Below, one piece after another: positions 43,102-52,574 of a stretch of DNA of 64,000 bases. The position numbers and the translations under genes are program-made. The stretch covers positions 15,602 to 79,601 of the forward strand of contig JALNXD010000014.1 in NCBI GenBank assembly GCA_023230565.1. Reading direction: 5' to 3'. The DNA is from Syntrophales bacterium. Lineage in GTDB: Bacteria > Desulfobacterota > Syntrophia > Syntrophales > UBA2210. The stretch's first letter is position 1. Each line of letters begins with the position of its first letter. The notes beneath the pieces were generated by a model. It was not told the DNA's origin, did no database searches, and was given only the letters and a program-made list of their open reading frames with translations.

Positions 43102-43941
43102 TCATATGCTTGTTCGCCTCTGTGCGCCCGCCTGAGGGGGATTTTCCCCTCCTCCGCTGTATACGATGATCCTGTCCGATTCCATAAGATTAATGCTGAC
43201 AAATGCTCGACCGCTCTTTTTTGCCGAAAGATCGGAGAGAACTTTTTTCAACCTCCGGAACTTCTTTTCGTAATCACCGAATCCTAATTTGATCAGACAG
43301 CGGTCGGTAGTATATATCGTGTATCCATAAATCGAATTTCCGTTGATTTCGGATATCTTTCCGGCTGAATAGGCTCCGCATCTGGAAATGAAATCGAGCA
43401 GATCAAGCGCTCCTCTCAATAAATCGAAATTAACAATTCCTTCGGAACACATTCCTGTCAACAGAGATAGATCAACTCCGTCACTTTTGACCAGATTTTT
43501 GAAAATAGTCCCCTCACGATCGACAAGATAAAAACCTTTATCCCTCCTGATAATCGCGGCCGGAATACGTTCGGTTACCTCAATAACCAACCTGTTCGGT
43601 AATTCTCTTCCAACCTCTGCGTCTTTTACCCAGGGATTGGTTCTTATTCCGGATGCCATTTTTTCTAGATTTGCCGTCAATATATTCATGGAAGGTTCAA
43701 CGCCTGCAAGTTTCAATATAGTCTCTTCGGAAATTCTCATACCTCCCCGTACGGCCGTTTCCTTCAACTGAAAGTAACTGGAACAAATTGCAAAGTTATA
43801 TCCGTACACCATCAGCAATCCAAGTCCGGCGGCAGCGCTCATCACTGCAAACGTTTTTATGACCTCCGGATAGATTTTTGCCGACCGCCTTTTCAATCTG
43901 TATTTTCTTGCCTCCAGTGAATTTCCCAGGGGTCCGTTCAT
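43102..43941 (-). CDS. ftsQ: Cell division protein FtsQ
   Basis: A 279-residue bitopic protein. A basic cytoplasmic start (RKYRLKRRSAKIY) leads to one membrane helix (about 30-50). A POTRA domain follows (about 58-127: FQLKETAVRGGMRISEETIL to WVKDAEVGRELPNRLVIEVTERIPAAII) and then the FtsQ beta domain. It scaffolds the divisome with FtsL. Its start overlaps the murB stop by 4 nt. No ddl gene lies between murB and ftsQ, unlike in many Proteobacteria. Confidence 0.93.
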   Translation of the reverse strand: MNGPLGNSLEARKYRLKRRSAKIYPEVIKTFAVMSAAAGLGLLMVYGYNFAICSSYFQLKETAVRGGMRISEETILKLAGVEPSMNILTANLEKMASGIRTNPWVKDAEVGRELPNRLVIEVTERIPAAIIRRDKGFYLVDREGTIFKNLVKSDGVDLSLLTGMCSEGIVNFDLLRGALDLLDFISRCGAYSAGKISEINGNSIYGYTIYTTDRCLIKLGFGDYEKKFRRLKKVLSDLSAKKSGRAFVSINLMESDRIIVYSGGGENPPQAGAQRRTSI

Positions 43942-44867
43942 TTTTCGTCCCCTATTATTTTTACTTCTGTTTCCAGAAGAATCCCGGTTTTTTCCTTCAC
44001 TGTTTTTCTCGCCATATCAATCAGATTAACAATGTCCCGGGCGCATGCAGCTCCTTTATTGACAATAAAATTACCATGCATTTCTGATATTTGCGCATCA
44101 CCGATTTGATACCCTTTGAGTCCCGCTTCCTCAATAAGCTTTCCTGCCGGCAATCCGGGAGGATTTCTGAATATCGACCCTGCGCTTCGCAAATTTATCG
44201 GGTGCTTCGACTTGCGAGAGGCTTTAATCTCCTCCACTCGTTTTTTTATCAATTCAGTCGATCTTGAGACCAATTTTATACATGCGCCGGTTATAATGCT
44301 TCCTTCCGGAAGATTGAGGCAGCGGTAGTCAAAATGCAGATTATCCCGTCTTAATGCCTCTATATGCGTACAAGGCCTCAAGGTAAAAATCGTTTCTACA
44401 ATATCCTTCATTTCGCCGCCGTAGGCGCCGGTATTCATTTTCAAAGCGCCACCCAGACTTCCGGGAATCCCTTCGCAGAATTCAATTCCTCCCAATGAAT
44501 GTTCTATTGAAAAATCGACCAGCCGGCTCAGAGTAGTCCCTGCTTCCGCATAGAGCAAAGTCTCTTCTGTGCCGGTACTTACGATTTCTATTCTCTTAAG
44601 GCCCTTCAGCGAAATCAGGGCACCACGGTATCCGCCATCGCGGACAATAAGATTAGAACCATTTCCCAAAGGCATAAAGTCGATTTTCCGCTGTTCGAAA
44701 AAAGCGAGGATTCTTTTCAGTTCTTCTACATCGGCCGGCACAATAAACAAATCCGCAGTTCCTCCGGCTCCCATGGAAGTATGGCGCGACATTGGTTCGT
44801 CTAAAATTATATCTCGCACGCCATATAATAGTTGAAGTTCTTTCTTCAGCTTCGCCTTGTTAACCAT
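43938..44867 (-). CDS. murB: UDP-N-acetylenolpyruvoylglucosamine reductase
   Basis: A 309-residue FAD enzyme that reduces the enolpyruvyl group to make UDP-MurNAc. HTSMGAGGTAD (about 29-39), LGNGSNLIVRDGGYRG (FAD loop, about 67-82), EFCEGIPGSLGGALKMNTGAYGGE-type segment and a C-terminal LRSAGSIFRNP (serine proton donor) are visible. The length and missing tyrosine insert fit type II MurB. A 4-nt overlap couples it to ftsQ; a 133-nt gap separates it from murC. Confidence 0.96.
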   Translation of the reverse strand: MVNKAKLKKELQLLYGVRDIILDEPMSRHTSMGAGGTADLFIVPADVEELKRILAFFEQRKIDFMPLGNGSNLIVRDGGYRGALISLKGLKRIEIVSTGTEETLLYAEAGTTLSRLVDFSIEHSLGGIEFCEGIPGSLGGALKMNTGAYGGEMKDIVETIFTLRPCTHIEALRRDNLHFDYRCLNLPEGSIITGACIKLVSRSTELIKKRVEEIKASRKSKHPINLRSAGSIFRNPPGLPAGKLIEEAGLKGYQIGDAQISEMHGNFIVNKGAACARDIVNLIDMARKTVKEKTGILLETEVKIIGDEK

Positions 44868-44875
44868 TTTCTACT

Positions 44876-44989
44876 CTACTCATCCCAGAGTCTTACAATG
44901 TGGCAATCTTTTTTTACACGCATTGACGCTTTTTTGTGAGGCGTGGCACCTCTAAATATGAACTTTCCTTCAAATACGGCCGTACTCAT
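44876..44989 (-). CDS. Possible 37-residue ORF between murC and murB
   Basis: The gap between murC and murB, the only sizeable one inside the cluster, holds an ATG-initiated frame of 37 codons that stops 8 nt before murB. It is basic and has no membrane helix. There is no clear ribosome site, so it may simply be a chance frame or a leader that couples murB translation. Confidence 0.25.
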   Translation of the reverse strand: MSTAVFEGKFIFRGATPHKKASMRVKKDCHIVRLWDE

Positions 44990-45000
44990 AATGTTGGCAA

Positions 45001-46422
45001 TTACCGCAACGGCTGCCGCTCTTTTGCCTGCTGCAATGTCTTGAGCAACTCCTCGCCTATTTTCCATACGTTTCCCGCCCCCAAGGTCAAGATTGTGTCT
45101 GTTGGGTTAAGTTTTTCACTTAACCGCTTTACAATCATACCGAAATCGGAAATATAGACCGTGTCGGGATGTCCCGCTTCCTTGATTGCCTTGCAGAGAA
45201 TCTCCGAATGTATACCGGTTATTTCCTTTTCGCTTGCTGCATATATATCAGTCAAAATAACTGAATCTGCGTCATTGAAGACAGAGAGAAACTCTTTAAA
45301 AAGAGCTTGTGTTCTTGTATAGCGATGCGGCTGAAAAACTACTGTTATTTTGCCTTTCCATATCTGGCGCGCCGCCTGAAGTGTCTCCTTTATTTCCGTG
45401 GGATGGTGGCCGTAGTCATCAACTATGACAATGTCATCAATCACGCCCTTGATTTCGAGTCGCCGATGCACTCCCTGGAACAAGTCGATTCCTCTTTTTA
45501 TACTCTCGAAATCCATGCCCATCTCACGGGCAACTGCAATAGCTGCCATCGAATTATAGACATTAAACAGACCGGGAACCCTGAGAGTCACTTCACCAAG
45601 CATTTTACCTCCGTAATCAAGCCTGAAACGCGACCCCATTTCCTGAAATGATATGTCATGAGCTTTGTAATCGGCATCGGTTTCGATACCGTAACTTATT
45701 ACCCGGCGCTTTATCAGCGGAAGTACCTCTTTTATATGCCCGCAGTCTTTGCAGACAATTGTAAAGCCGTAGAACGGGACTGAATTGGCAAACTTGATGA
45801 AGGCATCTTTAATATCTTCTATCCCTTCATAGTAATCCAGATGTTCACGATCAATATTCGTTATCACCGCAATGAGAGGCGCCAGCCTGAGAAAAGAACC
45901 ATCGCTTTCGTCGGCCTCCGCCACAATAATTTCTCCGCTCCCCAGATGAGCATTGGTACCTATATTCAAAAGCTTTCCGCCGATAACCATCGTCGGATCC
46001 AGTCCGCCCGAAGCCAGAATGGTCGATATCATCGAAGTAGTCGTTGTCTTTCCATGGCAGCCGGATACGGCTATGGAAAATTTCATCTTCAGAAGTTCAG
46101 CAAGCATTTCCGCTCGCGGGATAACGGGAGTACCTCTCCGTTTTGCCTCTGTAACTTCCGGGTTGCATCCTGATATTGCCGTCGATGTCACCACGACATC
46201 GGCATCTCCTAAAAATGACTCATCATGACCCAAAAATATTCGCGCACCGCGGGATCGCAGCCTTTCTGTAATATCAGTCTCCTGAAGATCCGAACCGGTT
46301 ACTGAATATCCGAGATTTATAAGAACTTCTGCAATACCGCTCATTCCGATTCCACCTATCCCGATGAAATGTATATGGTGTATCGTCCTTTTCATGTAGT
46401 CTTTTGTTTCGAAATACTTCAT
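45001..46422 (-). CDS. murC: UDP-N-acetylmuramate--L-alanine ligase
   Basis: A 473-residue Mur ligase. The N-terminal Rossmann motif is IHFIGIGGIGMSGIAE (about 17-32), the ATP P-loop is GCHGKTTTTSM (about 117-127), the central domain has EADESDGSF, and the C-terminal domain has VVDDYGHHPTEIK. It adds L-alanine to UDP-MurNAc with ATP. The ATG has an AGAGAAG site and lies 11 nt after murG. Confidence 0.97.
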   Translation of the reverse strand: MKYFETKDYMKRTIHHIHFIGIGGIGMSGIAEVLINLGYSVTGSDLQETDITERLRSRGARIFLGHDESFLGDADVVVTSTAISGCNPEVTEAKRRGTPVIPRAEMLAELLKMKFSIAVSGCHGKTTTTSMISTILASGGLDPTMVIGGKLLNIGTNAHLGSGEIIVAEADESDGSFLRLAPLIAVITNIDREHLDYYEGIEDIKDAFIKFANSVPFYGFTIVCKDCGHIKEVLPLIKRRVISYGIETDADYKAHDISFQEMGSRFRLDYGGKMLGEVTLRVPGLFNVYNSMAAIAVAREMGMDFESIKRGIDLFQGVHRRLEIKGVIDDIVIVDDYGHHPTEIKETLQAARQIWKGKITVVFQPHRYTRTQALFKEFLSVFNDADSVILTDIYAASEKEITGIHSEILCKAIKEAGHPDTVYISDFGMIVKRLSEKLNPTDTILTLGAGNVWKIGEELLKTLQQAKERQPLR

Positions 46423-46433
46423 ACTTTTCTTCT

Positions 46434-47534
46434 CTACGCAGCAAGAGCCATCAGCTCATCGATGATTCGCTTCGAAGCATCTGGCTTGCCCAGTTTCTTT
46501 GACTGTTCTCCCATATTCTTCAATTTGGCTCGATCGTCAAGCAAGCCTCTGACCTGCGATGCCAGAAGCTCGCCTGTCAGATTCTCCTCGATAATCATTT
46601 CAGCCGCACCTGAATCTACAAGCATTTTTGCATTCATGATCTGGTGACCACCCGCCGAATATGGATAAGGAATCAGAACAGCCGCTTTTCCGCTTGCAGT
46701 AATTTCTGCAATAGATGTAGCACCTGCCCTGCACACAAGAAGATTCGCCCGGGCATACACCGATACCATATCGTTGATAAAGGGATATACCTCTGCTGAC
46801 CACCCTTTTTCCCGGTACTCCCTTGCAATTTCCAACCATTCTTTTTCACCTGTCTGATGAATGATTTGCAGTCGTCCTTGCAGATCTTCAAGGTAAGAAA
46901 GAGCATCTGCAAATGCCCTGTTAATACTGGAAGCACCTTGGCTTCCTCCAAATATCAGAATTGTAAATTTATCTTCCCCGGGTCCGTTTACTTTTTTTTC
47001 TTTTCTTATAAATTCTTCTCTCACGGGATTGCCCGTGTGAACGATTTTGTTTTCCGGAAAATACCCTTGTCTATCTTCGAAGGTGATAAAAATTTTCTTT
47101 GCGACTTTTCCAAGGATTCTGTTCGTTATTCCGGGTACCGCATTTTGTTCCGCGACCGCCGTAGGAATCCCCATTAGAAATGCAGCCATGACTGCAGGGC
47201 CCGAGGCATAGCCTCCCACTCCGAAAACGACATCGGGCTTGAAGAAATGTATGATCCGGCACGATTGAATCATGCTTTTCGGTATTTTTCCTGCTCCCTT
47301 CAATCGCTTCAACAATCCTTTTCCCTTTATACCTTCAATGTCTATGGTTCGAAATTCAAAGCCCATTTCAGGCAAAATGCGGGCTTCAAGACCTTTGTGC
47401 GTTCCGATAAAAAGAACTTCACTTCCGTTTTTTCTTGCCAGAAGTTCCTGCGCAACCGCAACGGCAGGAAACACATGGCCGCCTGTTCCTCCACCTGCAA
47501 TAACTAACCTAATGCTCTTATCTTTCCGAATCAT
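46434..47534 (-). CDS. murG: Lipid II synthase MurG (GlcNAc transferase)
   Basis: A 366-residue GT-B glycosyltransferase at the inner face of the membrane that converts lipid I to lipid II. GGGTGGHVFPAVAVA (about 14-28), GVGGYASGP (about 105-113) and the C-terminal-domain GGSQGA and RAGATSIAEI motifs are classical. It starts 1 nt after the ftsW stop in the dcw order ftsW-murG-murC. Confidence 0.97.
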   Translation of the reverse strand: MIRKDKSIRLVIAGGGTGGHVFPAVAVAQELLARKNGSEVLFIGTHKGLEARILPEMGFEFRTIDIEGIKGKGLLKRLKGAGKIPKSMIQSCRIIHFFKPDVVFGVGGYASGPAVMAAFLMGIPTAVAEQNAVPGITNRILGKVAKKIFITFEDRQGYFPENKIVHTGNPVREEFIRKEKKVNGPGEDKFTILIFGGSQGASSINRAFADALSYLEDLQGRLQIIHQTGEKEWLEIAREYREKGWSAEVYPFINDMVSVYARANLLVCRAGATSIAEITASGKAAVLIPYPYSAGGHQIMNAKMLVDSGAAEMIIEENLTGELLASQVRGLLDDRAKLKNMGEQSKKLGKPDASKRIIDELMALAA

Positions 47535-48662
47535 TTAATTCGTTCCTTGACTCCCGGCCTCATACGTGGAGATGTTAAGCAAAATACCGACCGCAGCCAT
47601 ACTCACAATCAATGAAGTTCCTCCGTAACTCAGAAATGGAAGCGCCAACCCTTTGGTTGGAATTAGGCCCATCACAGCTGCCATATTAATAAATCCTTCC
47701 AGGGCAAGCAGAACGGTTAACCCGGCTGCCAGAAGCATTCCGAAGGCCTCAGGGGCTCGAAAAGAAATCCAGAATCCCCTTATTATCAGTATGGTAAACA
47801 GAGAGATCACGATTGCTACACCTACAAATCCTCCCTCTTCTGCGATGACGGATAAAATAAAATCCGTATGCGGTTCGGGAAGATAAAAAAGCTTCTGCAT
47901 GCTATTGCCCAGTCCCACTCCAAATGTACCGCCGGAACCGAAAGAGATAAACGATTGAATAATTTGAAATCCCGTATCGCTGGGATCCTTCCAGGGATTA
48001 CGGAATGCCATGAGCCGCTCGAGACGATAGCTTTCACGAACTACCAGGGCAAAGGCAAGTGGAAAAGCGGCCGCAAGAAGTGCAGTCAGGTGAATGATTC
48101 TGCCTCCTGCAATAAAATACATACACATGACAACGGCAAGAATGATAACCGCAGTCCCGAAGTCGGGCTGCATTAAAATTAAAGCCACAACAATCGAGGT
48201 TATTGAAAGCGGAATGAATGCGATACGGAAGAATTCTTTTACATGGTCCGCTTTCTTTGTCATATAATAGGCCATAAAAATCACTACAGCAATTTTCACC
48301 GCTTCAGAGACTTGAAATGTCACAGGACCTGCTTTTAGCCATCGGGTCGCACCGCCCACTTTGGCGCCAAAACCGGGTATGATCAGGAGAAAAAGAAGAA
48401 TAAATGAAACGAGAATACCCGGGTAGGCAAGTTTCTTCCACATGTGGTAAGGAAAATTTGAAAGCGTAATCATAAGAATGAGGCCGGCCAGGCCAAAAAG
48501 AATTTGTTTTTTTAAAAAGTGGTATTCATCACCAAAACGATCCTGGGCAATAATAAAACTCGCACTGTAAATCATGACCATCCCGACAGACACGAGTATG
48601 AGCGTAACGAAAAGAAGCATGATATCAGGTTTCCCGTTTTTCTCACTACTGGGAGCAGCCAT
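47535..48662 (-). CDS. ftsW: Peptidoglycan polymerase FtsW (SEDS family)
   Basis: A 375-residue SEDS protein with about ten membrane helices. Family marks include GVMMIYSASFIIA-like helix 1, RWLKAGPVTFQVSE, LMQPDFGT, AFRNPWKDP, GLGNSMQKLFYLPEPHTDFILSVIAEE-type loop (read in pieces) and a C-terminal PFLSYGGTSL. It polymerises lipid II glycans at the septum together with FtsI. Stop and start codons abut murD (upstream) and murG (downstream). Confidence 0.96.
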   Translation of the reverse strand: MAAPSSEKNGKPDIMLLFVTLILVSVGMVMIYSASFIIAQDRFGDEYHFLKKQILFGLAGLILMITLSNFPYHMWKKLAYPGILVSFILLFLLIIPGFGAKVGGATRWLKAGPVTFQVSEAVKIAVVIFMAYYMTKKADHVKEFFRIAFIPLSITSIVVALILMQPDFGTAVIILAVVMCMYFIAGGRIIHLTALLAAAFPLAFALVVRESYRLERLMAFRNPWKDPSDTGFQIIQSFISFGSGGTFGVGLGNSMQKLFYLPEPHTDFILSVIAEEGGFVGVAIVISLFTILIIRGFWISFRAPEAFGMLLAAGLTVLLALEGFINMAAVMGLIPTKGLALPFLSYGGTSLIVSMAAVGILLNISTYEAGSQGTN

Positions 48663-50036
48663 TTACATTGTTCCTTTATCTCTTTCATTCAAGCCGGTAT
48701 ACCGCCGAACAACATTCTTAAAACACATTCCCCGCTCTTCATAATTTGCGAATTCATCGAAGCTTGCACACCCCGGTGAAAACAGAACGGTGTCTCCTTT
48801 TTGCGAATCTCTTATTGCCTCGACAACGGCATCGGCGGCAGAAACGGTATAACTGGTCTTTACTAGAGAGCCTAATGAATCGCCGATTTCATACCGGGCC
48901 TCACCGAACAGTATTAATTTTCTCACTTTCCTTTTCACCAATTCTGTAAGGGGCGTAAAGTCACCGCGCTTATTTCGTCCGCCCATAAGAAGCAAAACGG
49001 AATCGTTCAAAGACTCCAGAGCTCTTACAACAGCACCAACATTGGTCCCTTTTGAATCGTTATAAAACTCGATGCCACCCTTCTCTCCTATATACTCGCA
49101 CCTGTGTTCCAGCCCGGAAAAGGATGCGAGCGTTTCCGAAACACTTGTTCCCGGACATCCGCACAGCCGAACTGCAATTACGGCAGCCATTATATTTTCC
49201 ATATTATGGCGTCCCTTAAGCCGGATATTATCGAGATGATATACCTCTCTTTCAGGGAATAACGAGAAATGTAGCGCCTCATTTTCCACATATCCGCCGT
49301 TTTCGAGCGAACAGGAGGAACTAAAAAAATGTACTTGGCTTCTGATTCTGCCCGCCAGGGCTTCCGTACCTTCAGTGCAGACATTCAAAACGGCATATTC
49401 GTCAGGGGTCTGATTTTCGAATATGCGCTCCTTTGCAGACCGGTACGCATCGAAACTTCCATGGTAATCCGCATGATCGGGAGTCATATTAAGGAGAAGC
49501 GCAATCCGGGGATGAAAAGTTTCAATCCACTGCAATTGAAAACTGCTTACCTCTGCCACCAGATAGTCGAATTCATCATCCTTCCCGGCACAATGGATGA
49601 GAGGGGTTCCTATATTTCCACCTACAAAGACTTTTTTACCCCACGCCGAAAGTATTGCACCGATAAGGCGCGTTGTGGTTGTTTTCCCGTTTGTACCTGT
49701 AATTGCTATTATCGGTTTATTGATAAAACGAAATGCAAGCTCGAGTTCGCTCATAATCTTTATGCCCCTGTGTAGCGCAGCCAGAAGCAGAGGATGTTGC
49801 GGGGGCACGCCTGGTGAAGGTACGATTAAATCCGTTTCTGAAAGATCAAGCGAGCCTGAATCCATTACGCATGTGATACCGTAATTATTTAAATCAGCCA
49901 TTGCATTTAAAATGTCGGGCGACTCTTTATCATCATGGGCAACTACGCGAGCTTCTTGTCCGGAAAGAAACTGCGAAACGGCACATCCCGTTTTGCCCAA
50001 TCCAATGACAAGAATTTTTTTTCCCTTTAAATTCAT
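48663..50036 (-). CDS. murD: UDP-N-acetylmuramoylalanine--D-glutamate ligase
   Basis: A 457-residue Mur ligase: Rossmann start KKILVIGLGKTGCAVSQFL, P-loop ITGTNGKTTTTRLIG (about 115-129), NMTPDHADYHGS, and the C-terminal GIEFYNDSKGTNVGAVVRAL and LLMGGRNKRGDF. It adds D-glutamate to UDP-MurNAc-L-Ala. Seven nt from mraY upstream and directly abutting ftsW. Confidence 0.97.
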   Translation of the reverse strand: MNLKGKKILVIGLGKTGCAVSQFLSGQEARVVAHDDKESPDILNAMADLNNYGITCVMDSGSLDLSETDLIVPSPGVPPQHPLLLAALHRGIKIMSELELAFRFINKPIIAITGTNGKTTTTRLIGAILSAWGKKVFVGGNIGTPLIHCAGKDDEFDYLVAEVSSFQLQWIETFHPRIALLLNMTPDHADYHGSFDAYRSAKERIFENQTPDEYAVLNVCTEGTEALAGRIRSQVHFFSSSCSLENGGYVENEALHFSLFPEREVYHLDNIRLKGRHNMENIMAAVIAVRLCGCPGTSVSETLASFSGLEHRCEYIGEKGGIEFYNDSKGTNVGAVVRALESLNDSVLLLMGGRNKRGDFTPLTELVKRKVRKLILFGEARYEIGDSLGSLVKTSYTVSAADAVVEAIRDSQKGDTVLFSPGCASFDEFANYEERGMCFKNVVRRYTGLNERDKGTM

Positions 50037-50043
50037 CGTAAAT

Positions 50044-51123
50044 TTATCTCAGCTTCAATGTACTAATGGCAACCAGTGCGAAAATAATCGAAATTATCCA
50101 GAAGCGGACAATGACTTTCGGTTCCGCCCATCCTTTCAACTCGAAATGATGGTGAATAGGAGCCATCCGGAATATCCGCCGCCCGTTTGATACTTTGAAC
50201 CATCCCACTTGAAAAATCACAGAAATCGTTTCTATAACAAAAATGCCGCCCACAATGGCCAGAATGATCTCCTGCTTTGTCAAAATAGCCAAAGTGCCCA
50301 AGGCGCCGCCCAAAGAAAGCGATCCCACATCTCCCATGAATATCTGTGCGGGATAGGTATTGTACCAAAGGAACCCAAGTCCTGCTCCGACCATGGCCCC
50401 GCAGAATACTGTCAACTCTCCCGCACCCGTTACCTGAGGTATCTGAAGGTATGTCGCAATTTTGTAGTTCCCTGCAAAATATGCAAACAATAGATATGTA
50501 ACAAAGCAGATTGTGGCGGGCCCTATAGCAAGGCCGTCAAGTCCGTCGGTCAGGTTCACTGCATTTGCCGCACCAACTATTATAAAGGTCGAAAGGACTA
50601 TATAACCCCATCCGAGATCGGGAAGTATGGTTTTAAAAAAAGGAATCGTAATATTCGAACTGAAACCCGGCTTCAGATAAAGAAGACAACTTATAAAGAG
50701 CGCTATGAGTATCTCTGCTAAAAGACGAACTTTGCCCGGCAATCCGTGGCTGTTTTTCCCGACAAGTTTTTTATAGTCATCGATAAACCCTATCAGTCCG
50801 AACCCTGCAGTCACGAAGAGCACCATCCATATATAATCGACGGTCAATTTTGCCCAAAGTAATGTTGAAATGAGGACGGAAAAAACAATCAGAACGCCGC
50901 CCATCGTTGGAGTACCCTTTTTGGAATTGTGAGTTTCCGGCCCGTCAGTACGAATGGGCTGCACAAATTGAAGTGCTTGCATTTTCTTTATGAGCCAGGG
51001 GCCGAGCAAAAAACAAATAACAAGGGCCGTAATTGACGCATAAATTGTGCGAAACGTAATATATCGAAAGACATTGAACGAGGAAACCAGATCGCTTAAG
51101 GGATAGAGAAGATGGTATATCAT
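50044..51123 (-). CDS. mraY: Phospho-MurNAc-pentapeptide transferase
   Basis: A 359-residue polytopic membrane enzyme that makes lipid I on undecaprenyl phosphate. Catalytic and family motifs are KKGTPTMGG (about 70-78), GFIDDYKK (about 113-120), NAVNLTDGLDGLA, FLWYNTYPAQIFMGDVGSL-type loop and the late MAPIHHHFEL. Start set at ATG 51123, whose ATGA overlaps the murF stop; four codons of open frame precede it. Confidence 0.96.
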   Translation of the reverse strand: MIYHLLYPLSDLVSSFNVFRYITFRTIYASITALVICFLLGPWLIKKMQALQFVQPIRTDGPETHNSKKGTPTMGGVLIVFSVLISTLLWAKLTVDYIWMVLFVTAGFGLIGFIDDYKKLVGKNSHGLPGKVRLLAEILIALFISCLLYLKPGFSSNITIPFFKTILPDLGWGYIVLSTFIIVGAANAVNLTDGLDGLAIGPATICFVTYLLFAYFAGNYKIATYLQIPQVTGAGELTVFCGAMVGAGLGFLWYNTYPAQIFMGDVGSLSLGGALGTLAILTKQEIILAIVGGIFVIETISVIFQVGWFKVSNGRRIFRMAPIHHHFELKGWAEPKVIVRFWIISIIFALVAISTLKLR

Positions 51124-52574
51124 AATTCTCTGCACCCCCGTTTACTGCAGGAAAACACAATTCCCAGTTCTTTTTTTATTGCTTCGACAAAGATGTCCAT
51201 CCGCATGCTGCGAGAGCCTTTTACCAAAATCCAAAGGTCACGGTGGAAAGACGTCCTAAGTTCGGATATCACATCCCCTGGCGACACATTTACATGAATG
51301 CGATCACATTTCATCCCGCCCTGCAAAGCTCCCGAGGCCACAAATTTTGAGAATTCCCCTTTTAAGAACAGTGCACTGGCGCCTGTCGCCGCAACCAACC
51401 TTCCCACTTCTTCATGCGCATTTTTGGCTCTATCTCCCAGTTCGAGCATATCTCCTAAAACCACTATACTTTCTCCCTGCTCACGCAGATCGTTCAATGT
51501 TTTTAACGCCTCAGCAACAGAGGAAGGGTTTGCGTTATACGTATCATCAATAAGAGCGCCACCCGTTTCGAATTTATAAAGCGTCATACGCCCGTCCACC
51601 TGGCGGAAATTCCTGAGCCCCTCACAAATGTCTTCGTAGCCCATCCCCATTGCCCAGCAGCAGGAGGCTGCAGCAAGAGCGTTATAGATATTGTGGGCGC
51701 CTAACGTAGTCATATCGATTCCACACGCTAAACCCCCTATTTTAATTGTGAAACTTACTCCCCTTTCACCACGGGAAAAAATATGTTCCGCCCGAACAGC
51801 TGCCTGTTCCGTTATACCAAAGGTAAGGGCCTTGCCTCTCCATCGATCCTCAAGAATTCTTATATGTTCATCATCTCTGTTTATAATGGCAGTGCCTCCA
51901 GATTTCAGTGAGGAAAAAAGACGCCCCTTTTCTTCTCTGACTGCATCTATTGACCCGAAACCCGCGAGATGAGCCGGTCCTACATTTGTTATGACCGCAA
52001 AATCGGGATCGGCGATTTCGGCAAGGCGACCGATTTCGCCCGGCCTGTTTGCTCCCAACTCAAATACACCTGTATCGTGGAAAGCGCGAATTGAAAGAAG
52101 GCTCAAAGGGAGTCCCACCAAATTATTGAAGTTTCCTTCGCTTTTAATCATATGGCCTGATCTGTTTCCTATGGAGGCGATCATTTCCTTGGTCGTGGTT
52201 TTTCCAGAGCTCCCTGTTACGGCAGCAATGGGGATGTTAGTATGACGGCGCCACCATCCTGCAATATCTCCCAGCCCCTTCAATGTATCGGCAACTTCAA
52301 TGATCGTCGTATGGTCAGGTATATCTTCATACAGAACTTCTTTTCCTCTCGCTACAAGAATGCCGGCAGCACCGTTTTGCGCTGCATTTTTCAAAAATTT
52401 ATGCCCGTCGAAACGCTCGCCTGCAAGTGGAATGAAGAGAGTCCCCTTCACCGGCCCTCTCGAATCCGTACTTACCCCTTCAAAGAAATTATTATGCCCT
52501 TTCCTGACAAGCTTTCCTCTTGTAATTTCAGTTACTGTCTTAATATCCATAAGGAAATCTGAAGTTTTCAACAT
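51120..52574 (-). CDS. murF: UDP-MurNAc-tripeptide--D-alanyl-D-alanine ligase
   Basis: A 484-residue Mur ligase: N-terminal FEGVSTDSRGPVKGTLFIPL, P-loop VTGSSGKTTTKEMIAS, ELGANRPGEI, NAYNALAA-type (NIYNALAAA) and DDTYNANPSSV. It adds D-Ala-D-Ala to complete UDP-MurNAc-pentapeptide. The first ATG (52574) follows the murE stop within a few nt and has a GGGGAAG site; an internal ATG eight codons on lacks one. Overlaps mraY by 4 nt. Confidence 0.96.
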   Translation of the reverse strand: MLKTSDFLMDIKTVTEITRGKLVRKGHNNFFEGVSTDSRGPVKGTLFIPLAGERFDGHKFLKNAAQNGAAGILVARGKEVLYEDIPDHTTIIEVADTLKGLGDIAGWWRRHTNIPIAAVTGSSGKTTTKEMIASIGNRSGHMIKSEGNFNNLVGLPLSLLSIRAFHDTGVFELGANRPGEIGRLAEIADPDFAVITNVGPAHLAGFGSIDAVREEKGRLFSSLKSGGTAIINRDDEHIRILEDRWRGKALTFGITEQAAVRAEHIFSRGERGVSFTIKIGGLACGIDMTTLGAHNIYNALAAASCCWAMGMGYEDICEGLRNFRQVDGRMTLYKFETGGALIDDTYNANPSSVAEALKTLNDLREQGESIVVLGDMLELGDRAKNAHEEVGRLVAATGASALFLKGEFSKFVASGALQGGMKCDRIHVNVSPGDVISELRTSFHRDLWILVKGSRSMRMDIFVEAIKKELGIVFSCSKRGCREL

